This document shows positions 28,675 to 37,578 of a stretch of 61,436 nucleotides of DNA, in pieces. This stretch comes from Kalymmatonema hyalinum WJT4-NPBG1 (GTDB lineage: Bacteria; Cyanobacteriota; Cyanobacteriia; Cyanobacteriales; Nostocaceae): positions 1-61,436 of the forward strand of contig JAHHIB010000051.1 in NCBI GenBank assembly GCA_019359075.1, given 5' to 3'. The notes beneath the pieces were generated by a model. That model saw nothing but the letters and a program-made list of their open reading frames with translations. It had not been told where the DNA came from and made no database searches. The first letter of the stretch is position 1. Each line of letters opens with the position of its first letter. The translations under genes were made by a program, and so were the position numbers.

Positions 28675-29220
28675 TGGCAAACATCCCCACTGTTCCACGG
28701 CTCGAAAGCTCAAGCAATACAAAGCAACTCTTGATGCTATCCCGTGAAACAAGATCATAAAATATGTTATTTGTCAATATTTAGAGGGCTGGTCTTTCAG
28801 CGGACACGATATGAGAGGGGAGCCGCCGTATTAAACATTTAGTCTGTTAACATTACCAAACAAGCTTTTCTGCTGTTGTTATACCGTTTCTTTATGAAGC
28901 TGCGCCAAACTCTGTTTCGGAAGAAAGGTTGCAGCATAGATTGTAGTCTAAGCTTGATTTAGCGTATCTTCATACAGAATTGGTATTACTTCCAGGTATA
29001 AAAAAAACAAACCGATAAGTAAGTTGGCGTCAAAAAATCAACCTATGTAACTAAATGTAAAGCCAACGAATACTTTAAAAATAGCTCATTCCACCGTTTT
29101 TACAAAACTAAACATACATTAGTTTTATCGTGCCGACTTACTTAGTATTAATGAGTCGTTGAGCGATTTTCTCTGCTTAAAGTAATAAAATACGCAACAG
29201 ATCTAGACGAGCTACTGAAA
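28675..29220. other. Intergenic region before the Ser/Thr kinase stop
   Basis: About 550 bases of AT-rich sequence with no supported gene; short frames here give no recognisable protein. Confidence 0.35.
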
Positions 29221-30837
29221 TCACAACAAGCCTCGCCTACCACTGGGTCGCACGGTCATCCAGTTCATCTTAGCTAGTGCTAACTGCTCCTGAGAAATCT
29301 TGGCACCAGTAAGATTAGCTCCACAAAGATTAGCTCCCTGGAGATTGGCATCGTTGAGATAAGCATAGCTGAGATCCGAACCTCGCAAGTCCGCCCCTTC
29401 TAAATCGGCATGACTCAAATAAGCCTTGCTTAAATTAGCGTCTCTAAGATTAGCTCGGTTGAGACTAGCTTTTGCAAAATTGCTATTGTAAAGATTGGCT
29501 CCTTGGAGATTGGTTTTCACCAATTGTGAGGAATGAAAATTTGTTTCTGATAAGTCAACGTCTTGGAGGTTGAGCATACTCAAATTGTATAGGGCAAAAT
29601 CCCGTTTTCCTTTCAAGTAGTCTCTTAACACACCCTGAGTATCCAACCGACGCGGAGTTTTTGAATTTTGATCAGTATTACAGCCAGTATGAGTGCTCAC
29701 TAAAGTTGTTGGTTTTGTCACAACTGTTGGTTCTGTTCCGACTGCATATGTGGCAGTGGTCTCTGCTGTCTTGGCTTGTCTTGCCAGAATAGCAGATCTC
29801 ACCTGTGCCACCCCAAGTCCTGAGACAGCAGTAGGGTTGATCGAGAAAACACCGGATTCTTCGCAATTTTCGGACATTCGTTCTTTGCTGACGGTGGAGG
29901 GTTGTACCAACATACTTTGTGCCAAACTATCCAGATAAGGCTCCAGCTGCAACGCTGTGAAAACTTCCTGTGCTGATTGGTAGCGATTGCGAACTGATAT
30001 TTCCAGCATTTTCCGCAAGACTACGGTTAAGTGATCGCTCGTTTGCACCAGTCGCTCCCACATCATTTCACCCGTTGTCTGGTTGTAATCTAAATCTTTA
30101 GGAGGTTTGCCACTTAAAAGATAAATGCACGTCACTCCTACAGCATAGATATCGCTGGCGAAGACAGGACGCATTGCCATTTGTTCTGGAGGAGCAAAAC
30201 CAGGAGTCCCAATTGCATATGCAGTTAATGCTGTTTGCTCGGTAGGGTTTGCTAATGTTTGGCTAACTTGGTTTTTAACGGCACCAAAATCAATCAAAAC
30301 CAATGTGCCATCTTGAGCGCGGCGAATAATATTGGTAGGCTTGATATCACGGTGAATCACTTTTCGCTCGTGGATGTATTGCAGCAATGGTAAAAGTTCG
30401 CTCAAGAATTGGTTCACTCTTGCTTCGCTGAAAACTCCGTTGCGTTTGACCTCTTGTTGTAAAGTGGCACCATGAATGTATTCCTGAACTAAGTAAAATT
30501 GTTCGCCCTCTTCAAAATAGTCCAGCAGCCGTGGTATTTGACGATGATTGCCAATCCGATCTAAAGTTACGGCTTCTCTCTCTAAGAGTTCCCGTGCCAT
30601 TTGCAAAACTTGTGGTGCTGTTTCTGAAGGGCGTAGTTGCTTGATGACGCAACTCGGTTCTCCAGGTAAGGCTTGATCTTGAGCTAAAAACGTTGCTCCA
30701 AAACCACCTTGACCTAATGGTTTGATGACTCGATAGCGATCGCGCAACAACAGTAGTTGCGAGCTACAAGACTGACACCTCTGGCTATACGCCGAATTTT
30801 CCGGATTGGGACACGTAGGATTTATGCAGTAGCTCAT
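29221..30837 (-). CDS. Ser/Thr protein kinase with C-terminal pentapeptide repeats
   Basis: 538 residues. The N-terminus is a cysteine motif (C4, C9, C21, C24) like a small zinc ribbon. Kinase domain about 33-300: Gly-loop LGQGGFGATF, catalytic Lys66 in CVIKQL, HRDIKPTN (Asp164), DFGAVK (Asp183) and PPEQ. After a variable linker (about 300-400) come pentapeptide repeats (about 415-515) of the A(D/N)Lxx type: ANLYNSNFAKASLNRANLRD and further. All catalytic residues are intact. This architecture is frequent in cyanobacteria, and targets are unknown. There is no membrane helix, so the product is soluble. Confidence 0.95.
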   Translation of the reverse strand: MSYCINPTCPNPENSAYSQRCQSCSSQLLLLRDRYRVIKPLGQGGFGATFLAQDQALPGEPSCVIKQLRPSETAPQVLQMARELLEREAVTLDRIGNHRQIPRLLDYFEEGEQFYLVQEYIHGATLQQEVKRNGVFSEARVNQFLSELLPLLQYIHERKVIHRDIKPTNIIRRAQDGTLVLIDFGAVKNQVSQTLANPTEQTALTAYAIGTPGFAPPEQMAMRPVFASDIYAVGVTCIYLLSGKPPKDLDYNQTTGEMMWERLVQTSDHLTVVLRKMLEISVRNRYQSAQEVFTALQLEPYLDSLAQSMLVQPSTVSKERMSENCEESGVFSINPTAVSGLGVAQVRSAILARQAKTAETTATYAVGTEPTVVTKPTTLVSTHTGCNTDQNSKTPRRLDTQGVLRDYLKGKRDFALYNLSMLNLQDVDLSETNFHSSQLVKTNLQGANLYNSNFAKASLNRANLRDANLSKAYLSHADLEGADLRGSDLSYAYLNDANLQGANLCGANLTGAKISQEQLALAKMNWMTVRPSGRRGLL

Positions 30838-31451
30838 GAACTCTTAACTCGCTGCACGAAAAATAACGGGGAGCGTTTAACTCTGATCTCATTATTAAAT
30901 TGCAAATCACCTCTTACCACGTAATTTTCTCTAAAATTCTATTGAAGAGTTGCTAAAGTTAAGCTACTTTTACATAAAGCAAGCGTAAATCTACGAAAAT
31001 TCCCTATATTGCTGCTCTCTAATTGTTTCTCACTCATTGTTTCATTCTATTGTCATAAACGAGGCGAGTTGGCATTGGGTAATTTTCTTATTGCAAATAA
31101 GAAGTCATTCTTGTTTCTATTAAAAAATCTCGCCAAGCTTAGAAAAACAAACTATATTCCTGTCACTCAGACTATTTTTTTCCAAAAAATTAAAAATTCA
31201 AATTCTCAAAAAGCTTTGTCAGTCAAACCCTGTTGATTTTATATTTTGAATTGGGCAACATTTGAATCTTAAGTATAAATATGTAAATTAAAGTATAGCT
31301 TTTTCTATAGCGCTTCTCGTTTGGATGAAGTAATTATTTATCTGTGTCTCATGAGTGTCCCATGAGTGGTTCTTATTTCTTGATGTATTGCACTCAACAC
31401 CACCAACCGCTATATGCTCCAACATATCAAAAATTTCACTTTAATTCAAAA
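30838..31451. other. AT-rich intergenic region upstream of the metallothionein gene
   Basis: About 610 AT-rich bases. A 75-codon frame at 31009-31236 has no recognisable features and a composition like its surroundings, so I do not call it. It must contain the kinase promoter near its left end. Confidence 0.4.
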
Positions 31452-31475
31452 ATATATGAATGCTTGTTCATATAT
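31452..31475 (+). promoter_or_regulatory. SmtB/ArsR-type operator overlapping the smtA promoter
   Basis: A perfect inverted repeat, ATATATGAA and TTCATATAT separated by six bases. The TGAA-N6-TTCA core matches the layout of the well-studied SmtB site of the Synechococcus smt operon. It lies 36 bases before the smtA start and runs into an AT-rich TATAAT-like box, so a bound repressor would block transcription until zinc releases it. Confidence 0.75.
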
Positions 31476-31510
31476 AATATATGAATCTTAGGACGAGTCA
31501 GGAGAAAATT

Positions 31511-31672
31511 ATGACCAGCGTAACCCAATTAAAATGCGCCTGTGAACCGTGCTTATGTGTTGTTTCCTTAGAGGATGCCATTCAAAAGGACGGTAAATAC
31601 TACTGCTCTGAAGGCTGTGCTGAAGGGCATAAAACAATGCAAGGCTGCGGTCACAGCGGCTGTGGCTGTTAA
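31511..31672 (+). CDS. smtA: Bacterial metallothionein SmtA
   Basis: A 53-residue cysteine-rich zinc-binding protein. Cysteines and histidines follow the SmtA pattern: KCACEPCLCVV, YYCSEGCAEGHK and a GCGHSGCGC tail. It sequesters zinc and cadmium in the cytosol. The ATG at 31511 is preferred over an in-frame ATG at 31481 because AGGAGA lies just upstream of it and the protein then starts MTSVTQLK as in relatives. An SmtB-type operator lies upstream, but no smtB gene is in the window. Confidence 0.95.
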   Translation: MTSVTQLKCACEPCLCVVSLEDAIQKDGKYYCSEGCAEGHKTMQGCGHSGCGC

Positions 31673-31749
31673 AAAAGCACTGGGGATTCGGGACTGGGGA
31701 CTAGGAGTTTTCTTCCCCAGTACCCAATCCTCAATCCCTACTACCTAAT

Positions 31750-33048
31750 TTACAGAGTAGACATCACATCTTGTGCGGCTTTTAGCGTCCGCTCAATATC
31801 TTCTTCTGTATGGGCAATGGAAGTAAACCCTGCCTCAAATTGAGATGGTGCTAGGTAAATGCCACGCTCCAACATACCGCGATGGAACCGCCCAAACTTA
31901 GCTGTATCGGATTTTTTGGCATCCTCGTAGTTATGGACAGGTCCATTCGCGAAGAATAGACCAAACATCCCGCTGATTTGACCGCCGCAAGCTGCGTGAC
32001 CTGTTTCTTTCGCAATTTGCAGCAAGCCATCGGCTAACTTTTGAGTTATGCTGTCCAAATACTCATATGTACCTGGTTTTTGCAGCAATTCCAGCGTTTT
32101 AATTCCAGCCGTCATTGCCAAGGGGTTACCAGAAAGCGTTCCAGCCTGATACACCGGACCTGCGGGAGCAACCATTGACATGATATCGCGACGACCGCCG
32201 TAAGCTCCTACTGGCAAACCACCGCCGATAATCTTGCCTAAAGTTGTTAAATCAGGGGTGATGCCAAACTTCTCCTGTGCGCCGCCGTAGGCAATGCGGA
32301 AGCCCGTCATCACCTCGTCAAACACCAATAACGCCCCATGCTCGTGAGTTAGCTCTCGTAGACCTTCTAAAAAGCCAGCATCGGGAGCAATAAACCCAGC
32401 ATTGCCAACAATTGGCTCTAGAATGACACCAGCAATTTCGTCGCGGTTTTCTTCAAACAGTTCCTTGACAGCTTCCAAGTTATTGAAAGGAGCAGTCAGA
32501 GTGTTGCTGGTAGCTGATTTGGGAACGCCCGGAGAGTCGGGTAAACCCAGTGTCGCTACACCAGAACCTGCCTTTACTAAGAACATATCGGCGTGACCGT
32601 GGTAGCAGCCCTCAAACTTGATGAGTTTATCGCGTCCGGTGAAAGCTCGCATCAACCGCAGCACTGCCATACAAGCTTCAGTGCCTGAGTTAACAAATCT
32701 TACCATTTCGATGCTAGGAACGGCATTAATTACCATTTCTGCCAGTATATTTTCTAACACACTAGGCGCACCGAAGCTAGTCCCTTTTTCCAAGGCTTCA
32801 TGCAGTGCTGCAATCACCTCAGGATGCGCATGACCACAAATGGCTGGTCCCCAAGTACCCACATAGTCAATGTATTGGTTGCCATCGACATCCCAAATGT
32901 ATGCGCCCTTGACACGGTCAAAAACGATAGGTTGTCCACCCACTGATTTGAAGGCTCGGACAGGGGAACTGACTCCTCCTGGCATGAGATTTTGGGCAGC
33001 AGCAAAGATTTCTTGTGATTTTGTAGTTTTAATCGTTGTATTTACCAA
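31750..33048 (-). CDS. hemL: Glutamate-1-semialdehyde 2,1-aminomutase
   Basis: HemL converts glutamate-1-semialdehyde to 5-aminolevulinate, the committed C5-pathway precursor of haem, chlorophyll and bilins. The 432-residue PLP enzyme has the cofactor Lys272 in [14 protein letters not shown], Asp244 in [10 protein letters not shown], and [13 protein letters not shown] for phosphate binding. The start is a TTG ([12 protein letters not shown]) with AGGAGA five bases upstream; no ATG fits as well. It is a complete monocistronic gene. Confidence 0.97.
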   Translation of the reverse strand: MVNTTIKTTKSQEIFAAAQNLMPGGVSSPVRAFKSVGGQPIVFDRVKGAYIWDVDGNQYIDYVGTWGPAICGHAHPEVIAALHEALEKGTSFGAPSVLENILAEMVINAVPSIEMVRFVNSGTEACMAVLRLMRAFTGRDKLIKFEGCYHGHADMFLVKAGSGVATLGLPDSPGVPKSATSNTLTAPFNNLEAVKELFEENRDEIAGVILEPIVGNAGFIAPDAGFLEGLRELTHEHGALLVFDEVMTGFRIAYGGAQEKFGITPDLTTLGKIIGGGLPVGAYGGRRDIMSMVAPAGPVYQAGTLSGNPLAMTAGIKTLELLQKPGTYEYLDSITQKLADGLLQIAKETGHAACGGQISGMFGLFFANGPVHNYEDAKKSDTAKFGRFHRGMLERGIYLAPSQFEAGFTSIAHTEEDIERTLKAAQDVMSTL

Positions 33049-33177
33049 GGTTCTCTCCTACAGTGAGAATAAAAAGCTCTATCCTAGGATAGGGGTAAAC
33101 ACTGCCTATAAGTTATATCGTAGTAAATTACTAGAACTTATATCCTAGTAAATTAGCTGAACCAGGAAAATAACAAT

Positions 33178-33363
33178 ATGTTGTACAAGTCCAATCAAGA
33201 CTTGCCATTAGAAATCCGCACCCGTTTATCTGAGGCATACCAGGATTGGTACCGAGCTGCTTTTAACTCGGCAATCGACTGGTACGGTGAAGCAGCAAAG
33301 GCTCACAAAGTCGCGTTGAGCGCTGTTAAGATGCAATCGGCAATGCATAAAAGCGTCGTTTAA
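33178..33363 (+). CDS. ChaB-family small protein
   Basis: 61 residues matching ChaB from its start: YKSNQDLP, then a helical core (YRAAFNSAIDWYGEAAKAHKVALSAVKMQ, key residues AFNSA and AHKVAWSAVK-like). The usual C-terminal tail of about 15 residues is missing, so it is slightly short. ChaB is a small helical protein originally linked to cation transport regulation in E. coli; its real role is unclear. It lies upstream of hisIE, 56 bases away. Confidence 0.8.
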   Translation: MLYKSNQDLPLEIRTRLSEAYQDWYRAAFNSAIDWYGEAAKAHKVALSAVKMQSAMHKSVV

Positions 33364-33419
33364 AGTTGGGGAAGAAAGTGAGTAAAAAACATATCAGATG
33401 CCCTATTTAGAATGGTATC

Positions 33420-34112
33420 GTGAACGAAGGACCTATTTCTAACAGCAACATTGCATCTGGTATGTTTTCTTCCGATTTACACTCACTACACCACGCCATT
33501 CCTGTGGAAAAAATTCGTTACGATGAAAAGGGTCTAGTGCCAGCAATTGTCCAAGATCATCTGGATGGCACTATTTTAATGATGGCGTGGATGAATCGAA
33601 AGTCGCTACAAAAAACTTTGGAAACTGGAGAAACTTGGTTTTGGAGTCGTTCCCGTCAGGATTTATGGCATAAGGGAGCGACTTCTGGTCATATTCAGAA
33701 AGTAAAAAGCATCCGTTATGACTGTGATAGTGATGCGCTACTAGTTGGGGTAGAACAGGTAGGAGATATTGCCTGTCACACTGGTGAGCGCAGCTGCTTT
33801 CATCAAATAGATGAAAAAATCGTCCCACCACCAGGGGATACATTGTCGCAATTGTTTGCTGTGATATGCGATCGCCGCGATCACCCAACTGAAAGTTCCT
33901 ACACCTCAAAGTTATTTGCTGGCGGTGATAACAAGATTTTGAAAAAGATTGGCGAGGAATCTGCTGAGGTGGTTATGGCGTGTAAGGATGATGAGCCAGA
34001 GGCGATCGCGGGGGAAGTCGCTGATTTGCTCTATCATACTTTGGTCGCTTTGGCGCATCATAATGTGGATTTAAAGGCGGTTTATCGCAAGTTACAGGAG
34101 CGGAGGAAATAA
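33420..34112 (+). CDS. hisIE: Bifunctional phosphoribosyl-AMP cyclohydrolase / phosphoribosyl-ATP pyrophosphatase
   Basis: Catalyses the second and third steps of histidine synthesis. The HisI domain (about 25-130) has [36 protein letters not shown] and DCDSDALLV with the zinc cysteines [12 protein letters not shown]. The HisE domain (about 140-228) has [20 protein letters not shown] (key [10 protein letters not shown]) and [11 protein letters not shown]. The start is a GTG; the first roughly 20 residues are variable, so an internal ATG (residue 14) is possible. Confidence 0.95.
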   Translation: MNEGPISNSNIASGMFSSDLHSLHHAIPVEKIRYDEKGLVPAIVQDHLDGTILMMAWMNRKSLQKTLETGETWFWSRSRQDLWHKGATSGHIQKVKSIRYDCDSDALLVGVEQVGDIACHTGERSCFHQIDEKIVPPPGDTLSQLFAVICDRRDHPTESSYTSKLFAGGDNKILKKIGEESAEVVMACKDDEPEAIAGEVADLLYHTLVALAHHNVDLKAVYRKLQERRK

Positions 34113-34214
34113 TTTGCTTTTGTACCACCTTCCTATTCGCATTTTTTGTTAGCTCTGATGAGACTACTTGGTATAATTTTTAAGAATTCTTTTGATTCGC
34201 AACATAGGGAAACT

Positions 34215-34643
34215 TCATTTTAGATTCAGCCTATAATCGTAGCCCCGATCCGATCTGAATCTGTAAAATTGCTTTTGTATCATTTTGGTAGAGCATCTGC
34301 CGTTAGCATTCTTCATAAAGAAAGGTGACTGTGTAACGCAAAATCGAGCGGCTCTGTATTTTTTTTGTAGAAATTTCCAAGGTTTCCATTCATAGTTTGC
34401 TGCATAGACATATGCAGAATTGTAGCGCATATCACCAAAGAGAATAGTCTCACATTCGTTAGGAAACACATGCGTCCATCCGCTTGCAACCCAGCCTTTT
34501 TTGGAGTACCAAGCTTTTGCTACATAAGCTTTGGCGGCTGAATTATTACAAACCATTAAATCTGCTTTCGCTTCAGGTGCTGTAATGGTAATAACCGGAA
34601 AGGTTAAAGCGCCAGCAATGAGCAAGGATTTTACCGTTTTCAT
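34215..34643 (-). CDS. Secreted DUF1036-family protein
   Basis: 142 residues with a clear signal peptide (MKTVKSLLIAGALTFPVITI, cleavage near APEAKA). The mature part has the DUF1036 pattern: LMVCNNSAAKAYVAKAWY, GWVASGWTHVFPNECETIL, and spaced cysteines. DUF1036 proteins are small exported proteins of unknown role. It sits alone between hisIE and another small exported protein on the same strand. Confidence 0.8.
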   Translation of the reverse strand: MKTVKSLLIAGALTFPVITITAPEAKADLMVCNNSAAKAYVAKAWYSKKGWVASGWTHVFPNECETILFGDMRYNSAYVYAANYEWKPWKFLQKKYRAARFCVTQSPFFMKNANGRCSTKMIQKQFYRFRSDRGYDYRLNLK

Positions 34644-35086
34644 TAACCCAAATTCCTCAATACAGAGTTACGCACTGTACAAATTAAGTAGATGGGCGTG
34701 AATAAACAAAAGACGAGCTAAAAGACATTTAATTTGCATTCTTGAAAAAAAGCAAACTCTTGTGGGGTGGGCGTCTCGCCCGCCCTAAGTTATGCAACTT
34801 AAATGCACCTCTATCATTGCCCCTTCTACTGCAAATATCTCAAATCAACCCTACCTAAAGTTCCCCTGTTAAAGGTAAGCCTTATCCCTTATTCACAAAA
34901 CAAACTCTATTTAAACCCGTCACGAATATTCCGCACCTGAAGAGCCACACGAGGTATTTTGGGCAATTGGGGAATAGGCACAAATGGAGTAGATGTTTCA
35001 AAGACTATACAAATGTCTAAAACTCCGAAAAAACCGAGCCTACCACTTGAGGGTGCGGAATGTGGGCTTAAGTCATCTATTATTTC
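34644..35086. other. Intergenic region with a GGGCG/CGCCC hairpin repeat
   Basis: About 440 bases. A short palindromic repeat (GGGCGTCTCGCCC) lies near 34767-34780; the remainder shows no supported gene. Confidence 0.4.
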
Positions 35087-35347
35087 CTATAGCCTATAAT
35101 AGTAGCATTTCCAGTGTGTCAAGATGCGGCGACCAACGCGGCGGCGGACGATGACACAGCGGCGACGGATCTTGTTCTGCTTTTTAGTATTAGTATTTTG
35201 GAAATCCTGAACTAACAATTCTTCTTTGGCTTGAGGCGGGTTCTCAACTTCTTTGGGCATCTTTGCTATGGCTGTTTCAAATCCAAGTAATCCAGGCAAT
35301 AGCAAAGCACCGATCGCAAATTTCAGATAATGGTTTTTGGATAACAT
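35087..35347 (-). CDS. Small exported basic protein of unknown function
   Basis: 86 residues. The N-terminus is a signal peptide or anchor (KFAIGALLLPGLLGFETAIA). The mature part is short and strongly basic at its end (RRRCVIVRRRVGRRILTHWK) with two cysteines. I do not recognise a family. It faces the same direction as the DUF1036 gene. It is probably real because of the signal peptide and ordinary start, but evidence is limited. Confidence 0.5.
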   Translation of the reverse strand: MLSKNHYLKFAIGALLLPGLLGFETAIAKMPKEVENPPQAKEELLVQDFQNTNTKKQNKIRRRCVIVRRRVGRRILTHWKCYYYRL

Positions 35348-35663
35348 CGCTTCGTACTCCTAGTAAAAAATTTTAGTGAGTTGAGGTATGCAAATCTCTC
35401 AAACTCCGATTTGCGACTTAAAATACAGGGGTAACAGCAATAGGTACAGGACAAAAACTGTCACCCTCGTTGGTTCGCCTTCTTGTTTATTACTCATCCC
35501 AAAAGCCAGAGTTTTATACAAAATTCTAAAAAATTAAGTTTTGTAAAAATATTTTGAATAGCTGAATGTTTAAGCAGAGTAAAAGGTAGGAGTTCCCGAT
35601 CCAGCCTAGGTAATAGATAGGGGCATCCGGCTAGTTAGCTAGAGAAAACTTGTGAAAACATAA
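35348..35663. other. Intergenic region holding the promoter of the sigma-like operon
   Basis: About 315 bases between divergent genes, with an AT-rich stretch at about 35510-35580. No gene or clear operator was identified. Confidence 0.35.
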
Positions 35664-36563
35664 ATGGATGAGCAACTGACAAAGTTAATCACAGAGGCGC
35701 AACGACATCCTCCTGACTCTGAGGAACGACAGAAGGTTTTAACCCAGATGGTGGATGAAATCCTGCGATCGCGCAAAATTTGCCGTACACCTAAAGATAA
35801 ATCTTTCTCTGGTATTTATCAGGAGATTTACCAGGAAGTACGACAGCAACTTTTGCGTGATGTTGACCAAGCTCTCGACAGTTACAACGCGCAACGCACA
35901 CCCGTGAGGGAATGGGGAAATACACTGCGGGATAGTGCTTGTAAAAAGATACTAGATGATGCTCGACTTCAAAGACTAGCTCTAAGTGCCCAACAGTTTA
36001 AGCCCCAGACTGAGGAGCGCGATTATGCTATAAGAGAACTTCTCGAAGCAATTCGACTGAGAAAGCTTTGCCGTCCGCATTCAAATAAAATACCCGCTAA
36101 TTTTTACAACCTAATTTATGAAGAAGCAGTTAATAAAACTTTGCTTTATGTCTGCCAAAAAATCGACAATTATGATCCGAAAAAAGGTAAAACAGGCAGT
36201 TTAATGACATGGGTCAATTTTCGGCTGGATAAGGTAATTATAGAAATTTGGGATGAATTCTTAAAATCGGAGAATACACTTTTAGCAGAAGAACTAGGCA
36301 AGTTACCGACACCTCAAGAAGAACCTTCATTATCTGAAAGAATGCGGGAATGCCTAGAAGAAGATGCGGAAAATATTTTCAGGCGAGAACACATGAGAGA
36401 ACGTCCAGACGCTAACTTTCAGGCAATAGCCTTGGCAAAAATGTCTGGGAAAAGATGGGAAGAGATTTCAGCAGAATTTGGAGGAATTAAAATTGCCGCC
36501 CTGAGTAATTTTTTTCAGCGTGGGACGCGGAAATTTGCACCCAAGTTTCGGGAATATTTGTAG
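35664..36563 (+). CDS. Sigma-70-like protein with a tandemly duplicated N-terminal domain
   Basis: 299 residues. Residues about 8-101 and 107-199 are a tandem repeat: EERQKVLTQMVDEILRSRKIC matches EERDYAIRELLEAIRLRKLC, and IYQEIYQEVRQQLLRDVDQALDSY matches FYNLIYEEAVNKTLLYVCQKIDNY. Each looks like a sigma region-2-type helical unit. The C-terminus (about 248-299, ALAKMSGKRWEEISAEFGGI) looks like a region-4 helix-turn-helix. It may be an alternative sigma factor or a DNA-binding regulator. It is the first gene of a unit with DUF1822 and CHAT proteins (gaps of 30 and 28 bases). Confidence 0.75.
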   Translation: MDEQLTKLITEAQRHPPDSEERQKVLTQMVDEILRSRKICRTPKDKSFSGIYQEIYQEVRQQLLRDVDQALDSYNAQRTPVREWGNTLRDSACKKILDDARLQRLALSAQQFKPQTEERDYAIRELLEAIRLRKLCRPHSNKIPANFYNLIYEEAVNKTLLYVCQKIDNYDPKKGKTGSLMTWVNFRLDKVIIEIWDEFLKSENTLLAEELGKLPTPQEEPSLSERMRECLEEDAENIFRREHMRERPDANFQAIALAKMSGKRWEEISAEFGGIKIAALSNFFQRGTRKFAPKFREYL

Positions 36564-36593
36564 AGCTAGTTAGACTGAACAGAGTAATTAATT

Positions 36594-37550
36594 ATGAGTT
36601 ACACAATCGAACCTTTGACATTTACAGTAACGCTTGCTTTGTCAGGGCACTTAAAAGCGAAACAGTTTGCACGTCACCAATCCAATCAGAAGAAAGCTAA
36701 ACAGGTTTATAACAATACTTTGGCAGTTTATGCCGTAAATTTTTATTTACAATGTCTGGGATTTGAAACTGATTTGGAGAAAAGCGATAGTTGGAATCCG
36801 GTGATGCAGTCGCTGATGGATGTTGCTGATTTGCAAGTAAAAGCTCTCGGTAAGTTAGAGTGTAGACCAGTATTGCTTAATTCCCCCGTCTGTCACTTTC
36901 CGGCAGAAGTTTGGCAAGAACGGCTTGGCTATGTGGTTGTGAAACTGAATGAATCATTAACAGAAGCAACGCTGTTAGGATTTGCTGAAAAGGTGGAGAT
37001 GAAAGAGTTACCCTTGGGACAATTGCGATCGCTCGAAGATTTGCCAAGGTATCTGAGGGATCTGAAGCCGATGTCAATGCCAGTGTACCTGAAACAATGG
37101 TTTGAGGGAGTCTTTGCGGCACCTTGGCAGACTGTAGAAGCACTGCTCTTGACAGAAGCCGCCAATCCAGCATTTAGTACTAGAAGCACTGAGCATCGAG
37201 AAAATGACACTCTTGATCCAGCCGCTAGCGTTAGCTGCGCTAACGTAATTGACTTGGGAATACAACTGGCAGGTCATCGAGTGGTACTGCTTGTCACGCT
37301 TGCACCTTCATCGGATGAAGAAGTGGACATTCGCTTGCGGGTTCGTCCTACTGGCGAGCAACGTTATTTGTCACCTGGTTTGCAACTAATTGTATTGGAT
37401 GAAGCCGGAGTTACTTGCCCGGAATTACAGGTTCAAGCTAGAAGTGAGGATAACTGGATACAACTAAAGTTTAGTGGCGAACCGGGAGAACGGTTTAGCG
37501 TTAAATTGGCTTTAGGGGATGTTAACATCACCCAAGATTTTGTGATTTGA
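36594..37550 (+). CDS. DUF1822-family protein
   Basis: A 318-residue soluble protein of a cyanobacterial family with no known function. N-terminal part (about 1-70) helical, with HQSNQKKAKQVYNNTLAVYAVNFYL in the typical place. The C-terminal third is predicted beta-rich and carries the family core VDIRLRVRPTGEQRYLSPGLQL and FSGEPGERFSVKLALGD. Residues about 208-218 (DPAASVSCANV) are encoded by an interspersed palindromic repeat. It lies between the sigma-like and CHAT genes, so it may connect the regulator with the protease (inference). Confidence 0.85.
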   Translation: MSYTIEPLTFTVTLALSGHLKAKQFARHQSNQKKAKQVYNNTLAVYAVNFYLQCLGFETDLEKSDSWNPVMQSLMDVADLQVKALGKLECRPVLLNSPVCHFPAEVWQERLGYVVVKLNESLTEATLLGFAEKVEMKELPLGQLRSLEDLPRYLRDLKPMSMPVYLKQWFEGVFAAPWQTVEALLLTEAANPAFSTRSTEHRENDTLDPAASVSCANVIDLGIQLAGHRVVLLVTLAPSSDEEVDIRLRVRPTGEQRYLSPGLQLIVLDEAGVTCPELQVQARSEDNWIQLKFSGEPGERFSVKLALGDVNITQDFVI

Positions 37551-37578
37551 GTGCATCACCGCTTACTGGGAGACGGCA

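Noticed and set aside
31009-31236. A 75-codon frame upstream of smtA
   Set aside because: It is AT-rich with no recognisable domain and no good ribosome site; probably chance.
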